DNA of 64,000 nucleotides from Diadema setosum (GCA_033980235.1 CM067067.1:26682451-26746450); one strand, 5' to 3'. Shown: positions 35,933 to 49,839, counted from the first letter of the stretch. Numbers and translations are program-made. Notes: generated from the sequence alone by a model not told the origin.

Positions 35933-36186
35933 GCATGTATAATAAAATGTATGATTATATAACATATATTTTTTTAACAATATGACAAATATAAGAAAGT
36001 TACGGAACTTTGGAATTTTTTATATTTCCCATAATCAGTGCATGATTATTATGAAGTGAATTTTTTAACATTACTTCGAGAAGAAGAAAATTATTATGCC
36101 CCAAATGTCACGGAGATATCAACTTGTAACAATTTCATAATTATAACTTAGATGCATGTATAATAAAATGTATGATTATATAACAT
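35933..36186. repeat. 33-bp perfect direct repeat bracketing 188 bp
   Basis: The segments 35933-35965 and 36154-36186 are identical; both start GCATGTATAATAAAATG. The intervening DNA has no recognised feature. Confidence 0.85.
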
Positions 36187-39100
36187 GTAAAATTTACTGC
36201 ATGAAAGTTTTCACTGTTTTGCGAAAAGATGCTAAAATTTAAGCAAAATGTTTTCAACTGTACTTTTTCTTTACTGTTCTACTTGACGGACGTGTTTCTT
36301 ATAGATCAATTTGAATACTGAGAGTAGTTTCTCTTTGAAGAAACAGCTGCTTTCAGAGTCGTTCTCTTGTTGCGGAATTAAAGTTGTCAGTCAGTGCTTT
36401 ACTTCGTCACGTACATTCAAAAGCACTGAATTACATTGATGGAATCTGAAATTGCACAAAGGTTACGAATGGAAATTTCAACCAACAGTACACTCCGCAG
36501 TGATTGGGATTCAATAGGGTAGTTGTCAAACGTTCCTTGTTCTCCAGAACTTAATACTCTGACCAATCGAAGGCGTTAATTCAATAAGAACAAGAAATGA
36601 CAAAACACTGGGGATTGCCATCATTTTCTCACAATTGGCTCTCTCCATATAACCGACTGTCTGACTGGGAAGATGAAATGAGTTACCTGAAAATATAAGA
36701 CGTAGAAGTACAAGAGGATTACTGTACATGAACAACGGAGAGGAACTAACCTAAAGGCATGACAGCAATCCGCTTACAAGCTTAAATCTGAGAAATCTGA
36801 CCAACGCCAAACAGAAAACCGACTAAATCTGTAATACCGCCTCATCATTATGAGACTTTCTGTAGCTAATCCAAACCCTCGAAAGTTAGGATAAAGACCT
36901 TACCCATCCCTTAGTCATGGACAAAGAGGATCACAACCAAAGTTGCATAATGGTATTTCAGAAAGTATCTTGAAAGATAAATGAATGACTGAAGAAATTA
37001 GACAAATCCGATCACCATCCAGATTTTCTCATTTTGCCCTCTTAAACGGCAATATCGATTTTCTTGTATGCCCATCCCCAACCCTCTTTCTGTCTTGCCT
37101 CTCTTGCCACAATAGAAAATGCAGCACCTTGGTTTAGACTTACTTCTTTTTCTCCCTCCGGTTCTACATGAATACAACAAATGCTGTGTTTAACTTCGAA
37201 GAATCATTAGCTGAAATGGGAACAAAGAGATCCTTTTTATACACCTGTATATGTATCAGACATTGCCCTGTGTAAGACAAAATAAATCTGCTGGACAAAA
37301 GCTGCTTCACAAATGCGTCTGAATAAGAATAATTGCACGATGATAACTCAAGATTGGTCCTTCTCTTCTTAGAATAGAAAATCTTCTTGAATTGACCATA
37401 CATACAGAATACCAAAGGAAAAGGCAAAGCTGCAAAGAAGCAGCAGCCGCAGCAGAAAAAGAAGAAAACAGTGTCAGGAAAGAAAAAGAATTAGATTCTT
37501 GAAATTTGTTATGTAGGCAATATCTTATTGAAAAAGGTGAATGAGAGACAGAAAGAGAAAAAAAAATATAGTTTGAAAGGAATAGATGGAAAACGTACTA
37601 AAGATGTTGAGACATCAGGGTCGGCAGAAACAGTTGAAACCATAAAGTATGTGGACAAAATGAATGCAAGATAATTTGAAGTTGAATAGCAATCTAGACG
37701 CAGTAGCACAAGTTTGATCAAATACAAGGGCATTGCATGAGTAGTTCCTTGTCTTGTTTCATGCACCCCCACACCCCCTTCATCAGTTCATCCTCTTGAT
37801 CGGGACCTCTACCCCCGCTGGTCAACCACCGATCTTAGAACCATCACAGGTTGTTAGGATACAAGCAGCACTTCGAAAGAAGTACGAAGTATGACCCTCA
37901 AATAGGGAATGTGTCCCCTAGAGTCATGCTGATTTCATGAAGAAGGCCCGGCGACTTATCAGACTACATCGAGAAGGCAAGATGTCATATTTCTCCTTTT
38001 TGCCTTTTCGGACCCGAAAAGGTCGAGAAAGCGGTAAATTATTTTGTCTTCTCGGTGGGTCTAAAAAGCTTCCGTACAATTCCTACCACCATGGTGTAAG
38101 AAAAATATAATTATATGCTGTCCACTCCCTTCCTGCTCCTTTTAATTCTTTACATCTCCTTGCGGTTTGGGAAGACCAAGTCATAATCGGTTTAACGTTG
38201 CCACAAAATCTCAAGCAAACGATCAGATCGCTTACCTGCAGTTTCCCTCGCTCTTACAAAGTTCAAAAGATGACCAGTACCTTACAAGTCACATCTTGAG
38301 TTATAAGATATGAGGAATTTGGTGCAGTTTATATTTTGTGGTTATCAAATGTGAACGCTATCATGTCAGAAAGCATAAGATTATCTAGATAAGTTAGTGA
38401 TGATGATTTTCGATATGAAGGTCGTAAGGGGAAACAAACATTGTACAACACTCTTCTCTGAAATATTTTTCGAAAGTACAGATTTGGAGTGTACATAATG
38501 AAGTATATTGTGTAAGTCATCTGAAGGAGTTGGCAAGATGTTGGCTCTTTGGCGACTTCAAGGAAGTTCTGTATATGAGTCATGTACAATCTGGAACGGC
38601 ACAACGACTGCTCGCATTAGTGTTGCCTTCATTTTATGATTTTTGCTGAAGGGGAGAAAAGAAGACTTTGCAAATCTTTTCTACATAGAACACGTGTGAA
38701 CTATTTATGCGTACATTCTGTGGAGTAAAGAAGTGCACTGGTGAGTGCTTACTCTCTTACTCAATCCTTAATCCTGCAGCTTCCCACTTGTACAGTGGCG
38801 GTAATCGGCTTGCAAATATTGTGGAGGGGGAAACCTCTTGTTTTGTGAGCAAATCCACAGAGGAAAGCAGATTCGTTTTCATTCACCTCATGCCTCAAAT
38901 ACAGCTGATGCATCCAAGCGATATTCTAAAGAGATTTTCATGCCCTCGTTTTCTACTCCTTTTCAGTGTTGAAAAAAAAAAAAAACTCCCACAAACATCG
39001 CAGTACCTGAGTTTGTCATCTTTAGTCATTACTTCAGGGCACATCTGATCTAAAAGTGGTAAGCAAATTTGTTGAATTTGATTTTTGTAAATATGCAATG

Positions 39101-39198
39101 AGAGAGAACGAAGAACGTCTGTCAAACGAAGGGAAAGGAAACAACGAAAAGAAAAAAATTAGGTGGGGGTATTCTTTTCGTCTGTGGCGTCAATCCGC

Positions 39199-39236
39199 CA
39201 AACAAACAAACAAACAAACAAACAAACAAACAAACA
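39199..39236. repeat. (CAAA)n microsatellite
   Basis: About nine AAAC units in a row. Confidence 0.95.
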
Positions 39237-39594
39237 GTCAAGACCCGGATATACGAAATGTTCTCGACTTTAATGACATCGATGAGTGCTTGCGTACATT
39301 TACTAAAATTGTAAAATAGATGGAAAAGTATATCATCATTCCAATTCCCATTTCTAATGTGATTGTCGGGACTAAGGCAAACAAGTTTCATAACAAGCGG
39401 CATGCGTGCAAAAGTGATACCGCAATTTTGCCGAGTCCATAGTTATGCAGGCTCTATTCATGGTGGTTCTCGTTACAAGGTTTGTCGTTCTCTTGTTTTT
39501 ACTTCTTTACATACCAAATAATGAAATAATACAGTCTTTCCTCTCCCCTTATACCACCGTAGCATCCCCGAATTTCACGTGCTCAAACTGTTAA

Positions 39595-40210
39595 AGGGGA
39601 AATCCAGTCCAAATATAAGTTAGTCTGATAAAAAAAGAGTAAAATCTTACAAGTTCAAATGTAAAAATTTGACTGAAATCGGATGAGAAAATAAGGAAGT
39701 TATGACATTTTGAAGTTTTGCTAATTTCTGCAAAACAGGTCTTGAACAGTGGATATGAATATGCAAATGAGTGAGTTAACCATGTCATAACCTGACATTT
39801 TTCCATTGATCGTGAACAAAAATACGATGAAAATTCATTGTCTCTATCATTGAAGTCTGAAACATGATGATATTCCTGTTTGAACAACTTCAGAATAGTG
39901 ATCAGTTAGATATACGAGGATTTGAGCCTCGGGCATAATTGCATTTGAATGAAAAACTGGAAATTTCAAAATTGCATATGTACAAACAATATGGTAAGTT
40001 GTGAGGGAATGACATGCTCACTTTGTCATTTGCATATTCATTTTGACCGTTCAAAAACTGTTTCAAAAAAAAAAAAAGAAAATTAGCAAAACTTCAAAAT
40101 GTCATTACTTCCATATTTTTCATCCGATTTTGATCAAAATTATATTGTTGAACTTGTAACATTTTACTCTTTCTTATCAGATTAACTTATATTTGGACTG
40201 GATTTCCCCT
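39595..40210. mobile_element. 616-bp TTAA-flanked fold-back element
   Basis: The ends are AGGGGAAATCCAGTCC and its exact complement, GGACTGGATTTCCCCT. TTAA lies on both sides (39591-39594 and 40211-40214). The arms pair along almost their whole length (AAATATAAGTTA, TAAGGAAGTTATGACATTTT, ATGAATATGCAAATGA and complements). There is no transposase. TTAA duplication points to piggyBac-type mobilisation, though that is inference from the target site alone. Confidence 0.88.
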
Positions 40211-40214
40211 TTAA

Positions 40215-41156
40215 ATAAATGTGTCTGTCACGTCACGAGGCATCACCAGCTTGCATCTTCGTGATCCAGAAATTTGTATGTTTCAAATTATTGAACAAAA
40301 ATCAAAGCAAACGCTCATAGTGTAATCCCAGCTCATTTAAACGTTTGGAACTAAGCATAAGCGTGACTGGTGATGAGAGGAAGGAACGAGCTGTAGTGGA
40401 TGAAAGTAGAGTTGAATCAAACATTAACCCAATCAACGTTCCTCATGCCCCTCTTTCTCTCTCTCTCACTAGTCCGACATATACGAAAATATCGGCGTGT
40501 TGAGACTGAGAGGGGTAATGTGAGGCTTGATCACCGGAAGATCTCAATCAGGGGCCATCAGCTGCCCTCTAAATGATCACGCTTTTGAATTATTGCGCTG
40601 CCTTAATAAAGTATCCTTCCTCTTTTCCGTTGTGAGATATTTTGTCCCGCTTTTCCCTTTTCCACTGACAATGTCATGTTTCTCTTCGGTTAATGAGAAC
40701 TTGTATATCAGCAATTTTTGCTGGCACATTGAACTCTCTTTTTCTCTTGATTTAGAAACTTATGTGAAACAGACTAAACTACCCCCTCTCTCTCGCTCTA
40801 TCTCTCCCTCGAGTAAAAATCTTGCTGATATTCACACGTTCAGGACATCCTAATTCCGGAGCTGATAAGCCATAAAAGGGGGAAGCAAAGCATCCGATCG
40901 GATGTTTTACAACACTTTAATCATGACCGTGTGATTATATGACCGTTAAAGTGCAATTCCTTCCACACCATGTCAAGTTGACTTTAATGACTCGAGTAAA
41001 AGCAAACGAACAGAATGGCAGAGTTGTCAGTGTTGTTGTTGTTGTTCTTTCTTTTTTAAGTAGAGAGTATTATGTTTCGCAATCTTCTCATGCAACCACA
41101 CTTTGCACATTGAATGCCGAAAAGATGATTAGTGGTCTCACTAGCTCCAACTGATG
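40215..41156. other. Unassigned DNA
   Basis: No exon recognised. A CATCCGATCGGATG palindrome occurs at 40889-40902; a related CCGATCGGA core recurs at 49107-49115. Confidence 0.4.
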
Positions 41157-41158
41157 TA

Positions 41159-41199
<41 letters not shown>
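41157..41199. repeat. (CA)n microsatellite
   Basis: CA run with one interruption. Confidence 0.95.
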
Positions 41200-41203
<4 letters not shown>

Positions 41204-41784
41204 CACTGAATTTCCTTTTAGGTACGAGCCAAAAGTAACAGACAAATTTGAATCTTACTCAACATTTATGACTTTTAATCAAGTACTGGGGGCTGTTTTC
41301 GCTAAATCATCCAGAAAAAAAAAAGTTATACATAAATAGGCCTACACTTTTTACATTTTCTGATTGTCCTTGATTAAATGAATTATATTTGTATCTGTTG
41401 GAAAACAAATAGGAGAGTTGTGAGTTGATGTCACCATTGCCATACCTCAGTAAATCTAATGGGTACAGGAGTAAGACCCATATCATCGTTATGAAGACAA
41501 TTATTGTTATATGAATCTTCCAGAACTATTCATTTCATGTCGTGATTGTAACGACAGTTCTACCATTCGCTGCATCTGATTTTGTATATTGTCCAAGTCT
41601 GCTTGCAGAAGGCATTGAGGTGAACTATAAATGAATCAGTTTTCCGCACAGGTAAGCAATGTATCATACACAATTTATGTTTATATTACTACATAGGACC
41701 ACACACAGAACTCCAAGAGCCGATTGCTTGCTCATTTATTAGTTCTTTATTAATTCTTTAATTCTTTGATATTTGATTTAGCGC

Positions 41785-43800
41785 AGGAAGAATGGGGCGA
41801 TGTATTTGATGGAAGCAATTCTGATTGTGCTTATGAAAAATTTATCAGCAGGTTATTGTATTATTATCAGAAAAACTATTCCTTTGGTTAAACGGAAACC
41901 CTTAAAGAAAAATAGACAGTCCTGGATTACCAAAGGTATTATGCGGTCGGTATCAATCCGTAATAAGTTATATAAGCAAGCAATAAAGAATCAAAGTAAT
42001 TATTTATTTATGAAATATCGGAAATATAGAAATCAATTAAAATCAGTAATAAGCTTGTCCCGAAAATTCTATTATTCAAATAATATAGAAAAAAATAAGG
42101 ATAATCTTTTTTCATTGTGGAAAACTGTCAATGCTCTTATGGGAAAGACGGTAAAAGAAACTACCTACTCTGTCATCATTGACAATGAGGAAATTACTGA
42201 TTTTACCACAATTGTCAACTTATTAAGTGATTATTTTACAAATATTGGTCCTAGTTTAGCATCTAACATAAATTCATGTGATACGCATTTTACTGATTAT
42301 TTACCCAATCCTTGTGAAAGTTTCTCACGCCTACCAATGATCACGAAATAATCAATGCTGTCCAAAATCTGAAAACAACTAAATCGAGTGGGCATGATAG
42401 GCTTAGATTTATTGAAACAAATAATTTTTTACATTACAAACCCCCTTACTTATGTATTTAATATGTCTCTTTCAACAGACATTTTTCCGAACTCTTTCAA
42501 ACTTGCAAAAGTTATTCCTATCTATAAAAAAAAGATGATTCTAGATTATTGAGTAATTATAGACCAATATCATTAATACCAAGTATATCTAAAGTTCTTG
42601 AAAAAAATTGTGTATAAAAGGTTACATCGGTTTTCACAAACCAATAATTTATTGATACCCAATCAATTTGGATTTAGAAGCGGATATTCAACTGATTATG
42701 CAATTGCTCACATGTGTGATAAAATAATTGAAGCTTTTGCTGATAAGGACCATGTTATAGGTATGATACATGGATTTGTCGAAAGCATTCGACACCATCG
42801 ACCATGAAATATTGATTCATAAACTTAATACGTATGGAGTACGAGGTCACGCTCTGCTCTGGTTTATAAATTATTTGCAAAACCGTCAACAGTATGTTAG
42901 TTTTCAGTCTTATGAATCACAGAAACTTGATATTAAATGTGGGATACCTCAAGGCTCCATTTTAGGGCCTCTGTTGTTTAATATATACATAAATGATATC
43001 ATAAACTCTTCTCCATCTTTGAATTTTATACTTTTAGCTGATGATACATCCATTATTACATCAGATCATGATATAGGGACCCTTGTTAATCGTTTGAATA
43101 GTGAATTATCAAATATATATTGTATTGGTTTAAATCAAACAAGTTATCTTTGAAGACAAATTTTGTTCATATTAGAAAACCCTACTCACAGGACTTTAAA
43201 GTCAATATATCAATTGATGGGTTTTCTCTTTGCGAGAAGCAGGCTATTAAATTTTTAAGGTATTACAATCGATTCTCATTTGACATGGAATGAACATACT
43301 TCCTGTCTACAAAGAACCCTATCAAGAAATATTGGCGTACTCTGGAAGTTGAAAGATCTTTTATCGGAACGATCCCTGATTATCTTATATAATATTTAAA
43401 TTTGCCTCATATATTGTATTCAAATATTGTATGGGGAAATTGTAGTATTACTAAACTGAATTCATTGTATGTACTCCAAAAGCGTGCCATTCGCATCATT
43501 ACTAATTCTACTTATTTATCTCATACAGATCCTTTATTTCATCGTTTGCATACTCTTGAAGCTTCATGACATCCATATTTTACAAACCGGTATATTTATG
43601 TAGAAGTACGCAACAAATCAACTTCCCTCTTTATTTCATAATATATTTCACTTAAATTCGAATATACACACATATCCAACTCGCCGTTCGACAGACTTTC
43701 ACCCTGTGAACCCCATTAGACATTACGGTCCCGATGTCTGGAACAACCTACCTGATCAATTAAAGCAGTGTATTTCACTTTTTCCTTTAAGGCTCATCTA
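41785..43800 (+). pseudogene. Reverse transcriptase ORF, frameshifted
   Basis: It copies element RNA into DNA at the target site when intact. 41790-42351 encodes the linker: KNRQSWITKGIMRSVSIRN, then YRKYRNQLKSVISLSRKFYY. A short frameshifted stretch (42360-42590) with a KTTKSSGHD-like block and NYRPISLIPSISKVLE follows. Next come LIPNQFGFRSGYSTDYAIAH (42598-42765) and, after a one-base shift near 42765, MDLSKAFDTIDHE (first catalytic Asp), CGIPQGSILGPLLF and NIYINDI. LLADDTS follows, with the catalytic Asp pair at 43040-43045. The C-terminus runs through broken frames to IRHYGPDVWNNLPDQLKQ, the usual final block of CR1/L2 proteins. At least four frame changes make it inactive, although the active-site motifs are intact. 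Confidence 0.9.
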
Positions 43801-44322
43801 AAAAAAAAAAAGTATCTGTTATTGAAATATGTTTCAAGTTAGTTGTCTTTGATCAATGCATTTTTTTTTCTTAAGTCTCAGTCAGCCCTGACCCATACAA
43901 AATGTTTTTCATTTTTTTTCCATTCCCTCCTGTTCTTTTCTTTGATAATGACTTTACAGGGGTACTTACTAAAATACCCTCCGTAAAGCACATACCTTAC
44001 CCCCAAAATATGCATGCTATAGCATTCATTCCCTCTTGCACTGTCACCCGCACACACGACGCACTGTCACTCGCACACACCTACACTTCTATTGTCTATT
44101 ATACCAGTAGTCAATGGTGCTGCGTGCTGTTGTTGTTTTTTTTTTCTTTAAAACGCCAAGTCACTGTTTTTCTTTTCCGTTGTTTTCTTCTTCTTTCTTT
44201 AGCAAAATGTGTTTCGTGTATCAAGATTAAGAGTTTTATGAGTACATTTATAATTGGTGTTGTATTATATTCGTATTATATATATAATATATATATATAT
44301 AATATACATGTAGATAGGGCCT

Positions 44323-44350
44323 CATCCACGTCAAGCTCTGCTTGTGATGA
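44323..44350 (+). other. LINE 3' UTR hairpin, copy 5
   Basis: CAAGC-TCT-GCTTG forms the tip, with CATC/GATG and AC/GT pairs below and small bulges. The core AAGCTCTGCTT is identical to copy 2, but here the pairing continues through the tip. Confidence 0.6.
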
Positions 44351-44478
44351 CGGTCCCCTGTATTGATTTCTCCTCTGTTCATAGATACAGTATGCCTTAA
44401 TATGTTATTTTGATTCATTATGTCACTGCAGACTGATGTTGTTACGAAAATGATATTTCTTGTATTGATTTGTATGTT

Positions 44479-44480
<2 letters not shown>

Positions 44481-44512
<32 letters not shown>
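44481..44512. repeat. (CT)n microsatellite in LINE 3' UTR
   Basis: Uninterrupted CT run inside the retrotransposon 3' UTR. Confidence 0.93.
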
Positions 44513-44518
<6 letters not shown>

Positions 44519-44600
44519 GCATACTCTGTATCACTCTGTTTTCATTTGTAATTGTATTTGGAGAAAGAAAATGCAGAAATAAACCAAACCAATTTATCTA

Positions 44601-47484
44601 TACTATTATGTATTTCTGCATTCGTGTATTAATTTCTTGTTTCTTCACCTATCTATCAAATCATTCATTCATACATTACATACAAAATGATTCTATAGAA
44701 ATGATTCTATTGGTGAGCTTGTTTTTCACTCGTGATCCAGAAGATTTTATCCTTGAGGAAATCGTAAATATTCAACGTCGATTATTTTTTTTTCTTAAGT
44801 GTTCTCCTTTGATTTTGTTTCTGCTGTTGTTGCTGTGTTAGTTTTGTCTGTTTTTTTTTTCTTTCTGCAGTGACAGCCGGAACTATCATGAATTGAAATC
44901 AAAATTTTGCTGGTTACGGCCACGGACCGGATTCTTTTCAATCTTAGCGCCAAGGTCAATGACCTGCCTAATATCAGATGTCCTCGTCATAGTTTTATTT
45001 GCACGTGGACTGAACGTACCTGTATGTGGTTTAAAGTGATATGTTACCCCACGTTCAAGTTGACGTAAACCAAACTGTTTACAATTAGTGATGGATGTTT
45101 CATCAAAATATTTTTACTGATCATGTCACATTATAGTTACAAAAATATGCTATCATTTTGACGTTTGTATTACCCATGTATATTGCTTGGAAATGAAAAT
45201 AAAACAGGAATGAATGAATTAAAATCAAACATGAAATTAAAATGTATATGGAATTAATAATGTTTCCAACGTGTACTGTTATGGAACTCAACCACAAAAT
45301 ATCCAAATCAGATAAGGGGGATGACTACTAGTATGTTACTTTAAATCTGGTCCAAAACTTTGCCATTTGGTTTGTACAATTACAGTTACTATAAGATAGG
45401 ACTAAATAGCATAATAAAACAAATTACAATCTATTCCAAGTAATTATATTTTGAAAATTGAAATTAGTGAGGGTTTGAGCGAGTCGGTTGACGCTAACTG
45501 AGATATGACATTATCATTTTATATAATTTGGTCTGTGTTTCAGGAAAAAGATTTGGAACTTTAAACTTCTTCAATTTTTTGACATCATGCGCAAGATTTT
45601 AAGGAAATTTCTTCCGTTCTGTTGCTATAAATTCATGTGACTTCATGACCCTAATTCGAATATTACTTGGCACGAGATTTTATAACATCCCTACCCCCCC
45701 CCCCGTCTCCTTTTTTCTTTCTTTCTTGCTCTTCAATGGTCGTCCTGTGTTTATATAGGCTGACATATTCGTAGCTCTATTCCCAAGTAAAAACAAATAC
45801 TCTTTTTACATGAGAGATGGAAACAAGTGTATCGGCGGTAACATCCTCGGCCTCACATGATCACTTTCTCCTCCCCCTCTCTCATGCCACCTCTCTACAT
45901 TTCCTCGCCCCATCTCTCGCTTTCTTAGTCTACTTTGACAAAGTCATCATTGACACGTGCACATCCGGTCAAAATAAGGTGTTTGTGTAAAGAGAGAGAA
46001 GGCGAAATAAGGAGAGATGAAAATGTTAACGAAGGTTAAGCTTAAATCCCTGTCCTAAGTGAAAACATCCTGCATTTCTCCAACCACCCCCTCCCCCATG
46101 TCTGCCGCAGTTCTGTCATGTCAAGACTACAGCAAATCAATTAAGCATAATGTCCTGTTAAAAATTTGTTATCGTTCTCGCATCTGTCATCGCTCTCCAT
46201 GTAATATAGATTACTATAAAGGTTATTTGAATAGAAAAAGAAAGGAATATAGTTAAGCCATTCAAACTGGAAGAGGAATTTAGTAAACAACAAGAATATG
46301 AAGTATCATAAGTTCGAAGAGTCTTATTAGCAACAGCAATCATGTATAAATGATAAATATGTACTGACGTCTCTGAACAAAAACAACAAAAAAGTTTATC
46401 AAACCTTCATTGAAATCAATTTGAATCATGAATTTATTTGATTGGAAGTAACTTAGAGAGTATAGCAGCAAAAAAAAAAAAAAAAAAAGGCAAATCAGGA
46501 CGTCTAGTGAAGAACAACGCAGTCACGTGACCAAGAAAGGTTGCTATGGGATGCCGAGAGAGACAGTTCGTTGACATTCAAGTGACCATAACTTAATTAT
46601 CGTCTCTCAAATGTTCACCGATGCGCTGCCTTTATTTGACTTCTGCCATTCCAGATTTCTTATAATCTGTTGTGAAAAATTAAATAATTATTGTTTCGTG
46701 CACATCGAGTCCCTTTCTGCTACACACGCAATAAGAGATAGTATAGGAGAGGCTCAGGAGGGAGTCATGTGGTTTGTTATGCCGTTATAGTGTGGTCAAA
46801 TTAACGTGAAACTCAATTCCATGTTCAAGATAACTTTCGTGAGTATACAGCCAGCTGAATGTAGAACGGACAGTGAAAGTTCCAAGAAGATTCTGAAAAA
46901 AAAAAATTGAATTTTAAAACTGTATATAATTATTGTTTTTTCTCAGAAGGATATAGTGAAAATCAATAAGCTAGTGATATGAGACTATGTGTCATGTCAT
47001 CGCACCATTGTACTATGTAGCTCTCTCATTGGCTGGCACAACTAAGTTTCAACTAAGTTTCCCTTTAGATATCAGTCAGAACTTTATATCTTTAACGGAG
47101 ATTCCCTCAAATGAATCCAACAGTTGATATCATTGGCAGACTAAATCAAGTCCTAAGACCAGAGTGGGTTACACCTTACGCGTACGTTGATCAGAAAATG
47201 TTGTTGTTGTTGCTGCTGCTGCTGTTGTTGCTGTTGTTGTTTGGGGGTCACATTGTTGTGCTCATTTTCCGTTCACTTGGCCTACCCCATTCATCAAGAA
47301 TATCAAAGAGAAAACGTTAACTTATAGAAATGATTGGTAATATAATTAGATATCGTCAATTAGGATAATCATAGGCAGTTGTATTCATATCATCATTGCT
47401 CACACAGTTGACATTATTTTTCGTTTTGTATACTCATTATGTGGTCAATAATTATTATCCATATAAGACACGAAATGTCATACA
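44601..47484. other. Unassigned DNA
   Basis: No gene recognised. A GGAAATGAAAATAAAACAGG-like tail at 45189-45215 may be another LINE 3' end. C run 45693-45704, A run 46470-46488, and TTG/CTG triplets at 47200-47242. Confidence 0.4.
47200..47242. repeat. (TTG/CTG)n triplet repeat
   Basis: Mixed TTG and CTG triplets that give a leucine run in one frame. No exon context. Confidence 0.9.
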
Positions 47485-48155
47485 CATGGCAATTTTAGTC
47501 CAGTTATAAGTTAGTCTGATAAGAAAGAGTACAATCGTACTTGTACAACAGTGAAAGTTTGATCAAAATCAGATGAAATTGAAGAAGTTATATGAAAATT
47601 CGAAGTTTCGCTAAATTCTGCAGAACAGTTCTCGTGCAGTCGATATGAATATGGAAATGAGTGAGCCGATGATACCATCACAATTTTCTAATGATCATGT
47701 ACAAAAATGACGAATATTCAATGTTTCTATCATTAAAGTGTGAAACATGTTGTTATTCCTGGTTGAATAATTTCAGAATGACGAACAGTTAGATATATTG
47801 CTATTTGAGACTGGGGCGTACCGGTCAATTATGTTTGAATGAAAAACTGGAAATTTCACAATTTTATGTACGCTATACGGCAAATTGTGAAGGGATGACA
47901 TCATCACTTCACTTTTTGCATGATATTATTGACTGTTCAAGAACTGTTTCCTGAAAAGTTAGCGAAACTTCAAAATAGCATAATTTTCTTATTTCTTTGT
48001 TTTTCATATTTTTCTTATTTCTTTGTTTTTCATATTTTTCTTTAATTTTTCTTTTCTTCTTATTTTATCCGATCTTGATCAAATTTTCACTGTTGCGCTA
48101 AGAAAATATTACATCTTCTCTTCAGACTAAGGTTCAACTTCACTGGAATTACCCT
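47485..48155. mobile_element. Diverged copy of the 39.6-kb fold-back element
   Basis: Block order follows the 616-bp element: AGTCCAGTTATAAGTTAGTC, GAAGAAGTTATATGAAAATT, GATATGAATATGGAAATGAG, then complements ending CACTGGAATTACCCT. The ends have decayed (right flank TTGA instead of TTAA). A 26-bp tandem duplication lies near 47986-48037 in the right arm. Confidence 0.75.
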
Positions 48156-49839
48156 TGAAGAAAACAAGATATTGAATATCCCTCCACCCCCCCCCCACCG
48201 TCGACCCACCAAACTTGATAACAAGTAATTACTACCAAATAATATACCATAAAAGATAATAACCTCATTATATTAATCATTCATCATCGTAGATCTTCCG
48301 TCTGTTGAAATGGAATGATGTGAACTTCAGTGACAATTTACAAGTATTATAGTTGCATATTGTTTTACTATATATTTACTATCTCATGTTTTATGCTAAC
48401 CCTTAAAGTGATTCAGCATTTACTTGAAAAAAATCCAATTCTACGTTCAAAGTGTGTTTAATGCTTTGAGCCAAAGCAGACCGACAAAACATTATATAGT
48501 ATCGGTCACATTAAACAATATGCATAAAGAGACTATTTGTATCGCTCCGCAACTTTCCTTTTGCATTACACATGAACATTTGTTTGACACATTTTATTTA
48601 TTTTCTTCAATTAAGCATCTTCACCTCCCCATTCCCAACTACCCCTATAAGTGGATGCGATTGGTATAATCTCTCTTTTTCATTAGTTTCAAACAGAAAA
48701 TTAAATCAAAGTGTTTGCATGCCAATTAGAGACATAATTATGGGGTATACTTTTCTCGTGTACCTTGGTTATGTTATTTTGACTTTTATCACTGTGACAT
48801 GATAACAAGAGGAACTTGAAAATTCAATAGATGCAAACTTTATATTTTTCCTGATGTCAATTAACGAAAATCTTGCCGATTTTGTCATTGGAGCTATTTT
48901 GATCGTTACGTGATTGAGAACAGCCATTCTGCATTCATGATTATATAATGCGGTGCTTTATGCGGTGCTTTACTTTTTTTGTTCTTTTTTTAATTCAAAA
49001 GACACTGGCTTAAAATTGAAAGTTTTGAAATCCGATTGGCATTCACACGTCCACAATACCCCCGATCCGGATCCATGCGCCATGATATGAGGAAGTAAAA
49101 ATATCCGATCGGACGTTCCCGAACAGAGTCTTAAATCAAGATCATGTGTAAATTTGACAGTCACACGATGGGAACGGATATTTCCATCGGAAAGTCTGAC
49201 CCTAGAAATAGAATGGAGATCCGAGGAGTCCAAACCCTATATACGGTAGCACTTTTTATGCTAAGATATAAATAAATTAATTCATAAACTTCCCATTGTT
49301 AAACGGGATCATTCAAAATTGTCAGTATACAATGTCGAACAGTTTGGTTATTTCTACGGATTCATTGGATGTTGAAATTCATCCGCAGTGTTGGCTTTAT
49401 GACTTTATTTTAAGTGCAGTTTACTTTGATTTTTTTTAAATGTATATTCTGGGGGGAAATGCGCATACCTGGATAAATTATTGAAAAAAAAAATCCAATA
49501 GTCTGAGAGGAAAATTTCCATCCACAGAATTCCTCAATAGTAACCAGATAAACACAAAATTTGAAAGAATTGAATGAAAGTTGTGCACATACTAGCATTT
49601 TTTTTTTCAAACTGAAAAACGACAGTCGAAAGTCAGTAACTTATTCACATTATGGAGTTATAAGGGGTCCTATAGAAATGATAATGTTAAGGTAAAGACC
49701 TGACCGAGGTACTGTGTGTTCATGTTGTCATCATATTATTTGTTCGCAGACTTAAACTACAAGTCTATCATCATACTGGAATATGGACGAAGGCACTATT
49801 CCATGCCTTCAATGATGTGCTTTAAGATTACAGCATTGA
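48156..49839. other. Unassigned DNA
   Basis: C run at 48187-48197; duplicated TATGCGGTGCTTTA at 48947-48972. No gene recognised. Confidence 0.4.

Larger units (their letters stand above)
34311..39590. other. Unassigned DNA, 5.3 kb
   Basis: No gene recognised. It holds a tandem repeat of a GTAATGTAGTGGTAATTA-type unit at 34870-34905, AACT units at 35388-35407, ATGATA units at 35443-35466, a 33-bp direct repeat at 35933 and 36154, (CAAA)n at 39199-39236 and an A run at 38971-38984. Confidence 0.4.
41785..44600 (+). mobile_element. 5'-truncated CR1/L2-like non-LTR retrotransposon
   Basis: The order on the plus strand is RT N-terminal region (41785-42355), RT core (42360-43150), C-terminal region (43150-43800), then a long 3' UTR with C/T-rich sequence, (CT)n and a hairpin at 44323-44350, ending AGAAATAAACCAAACC near 44590. 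The endonuclease domain is not found upstream, so the copy was truncated at insertion. It is the best preserved retroelement here but still carries several frameshifts. Confidence 0.88.

Noticed and set aside
45033..45345. Possible transposon with TTTAAAGT ends
   Set aside because: The end similarity is short and equally explained as direct repeats of TATGTTAC. The arms do not pair further in.
47111..47320. Leucine-rich frame from TTG/CTG triplets
   Set aside because: It is a simple triplet repeat with no exon structure around it.
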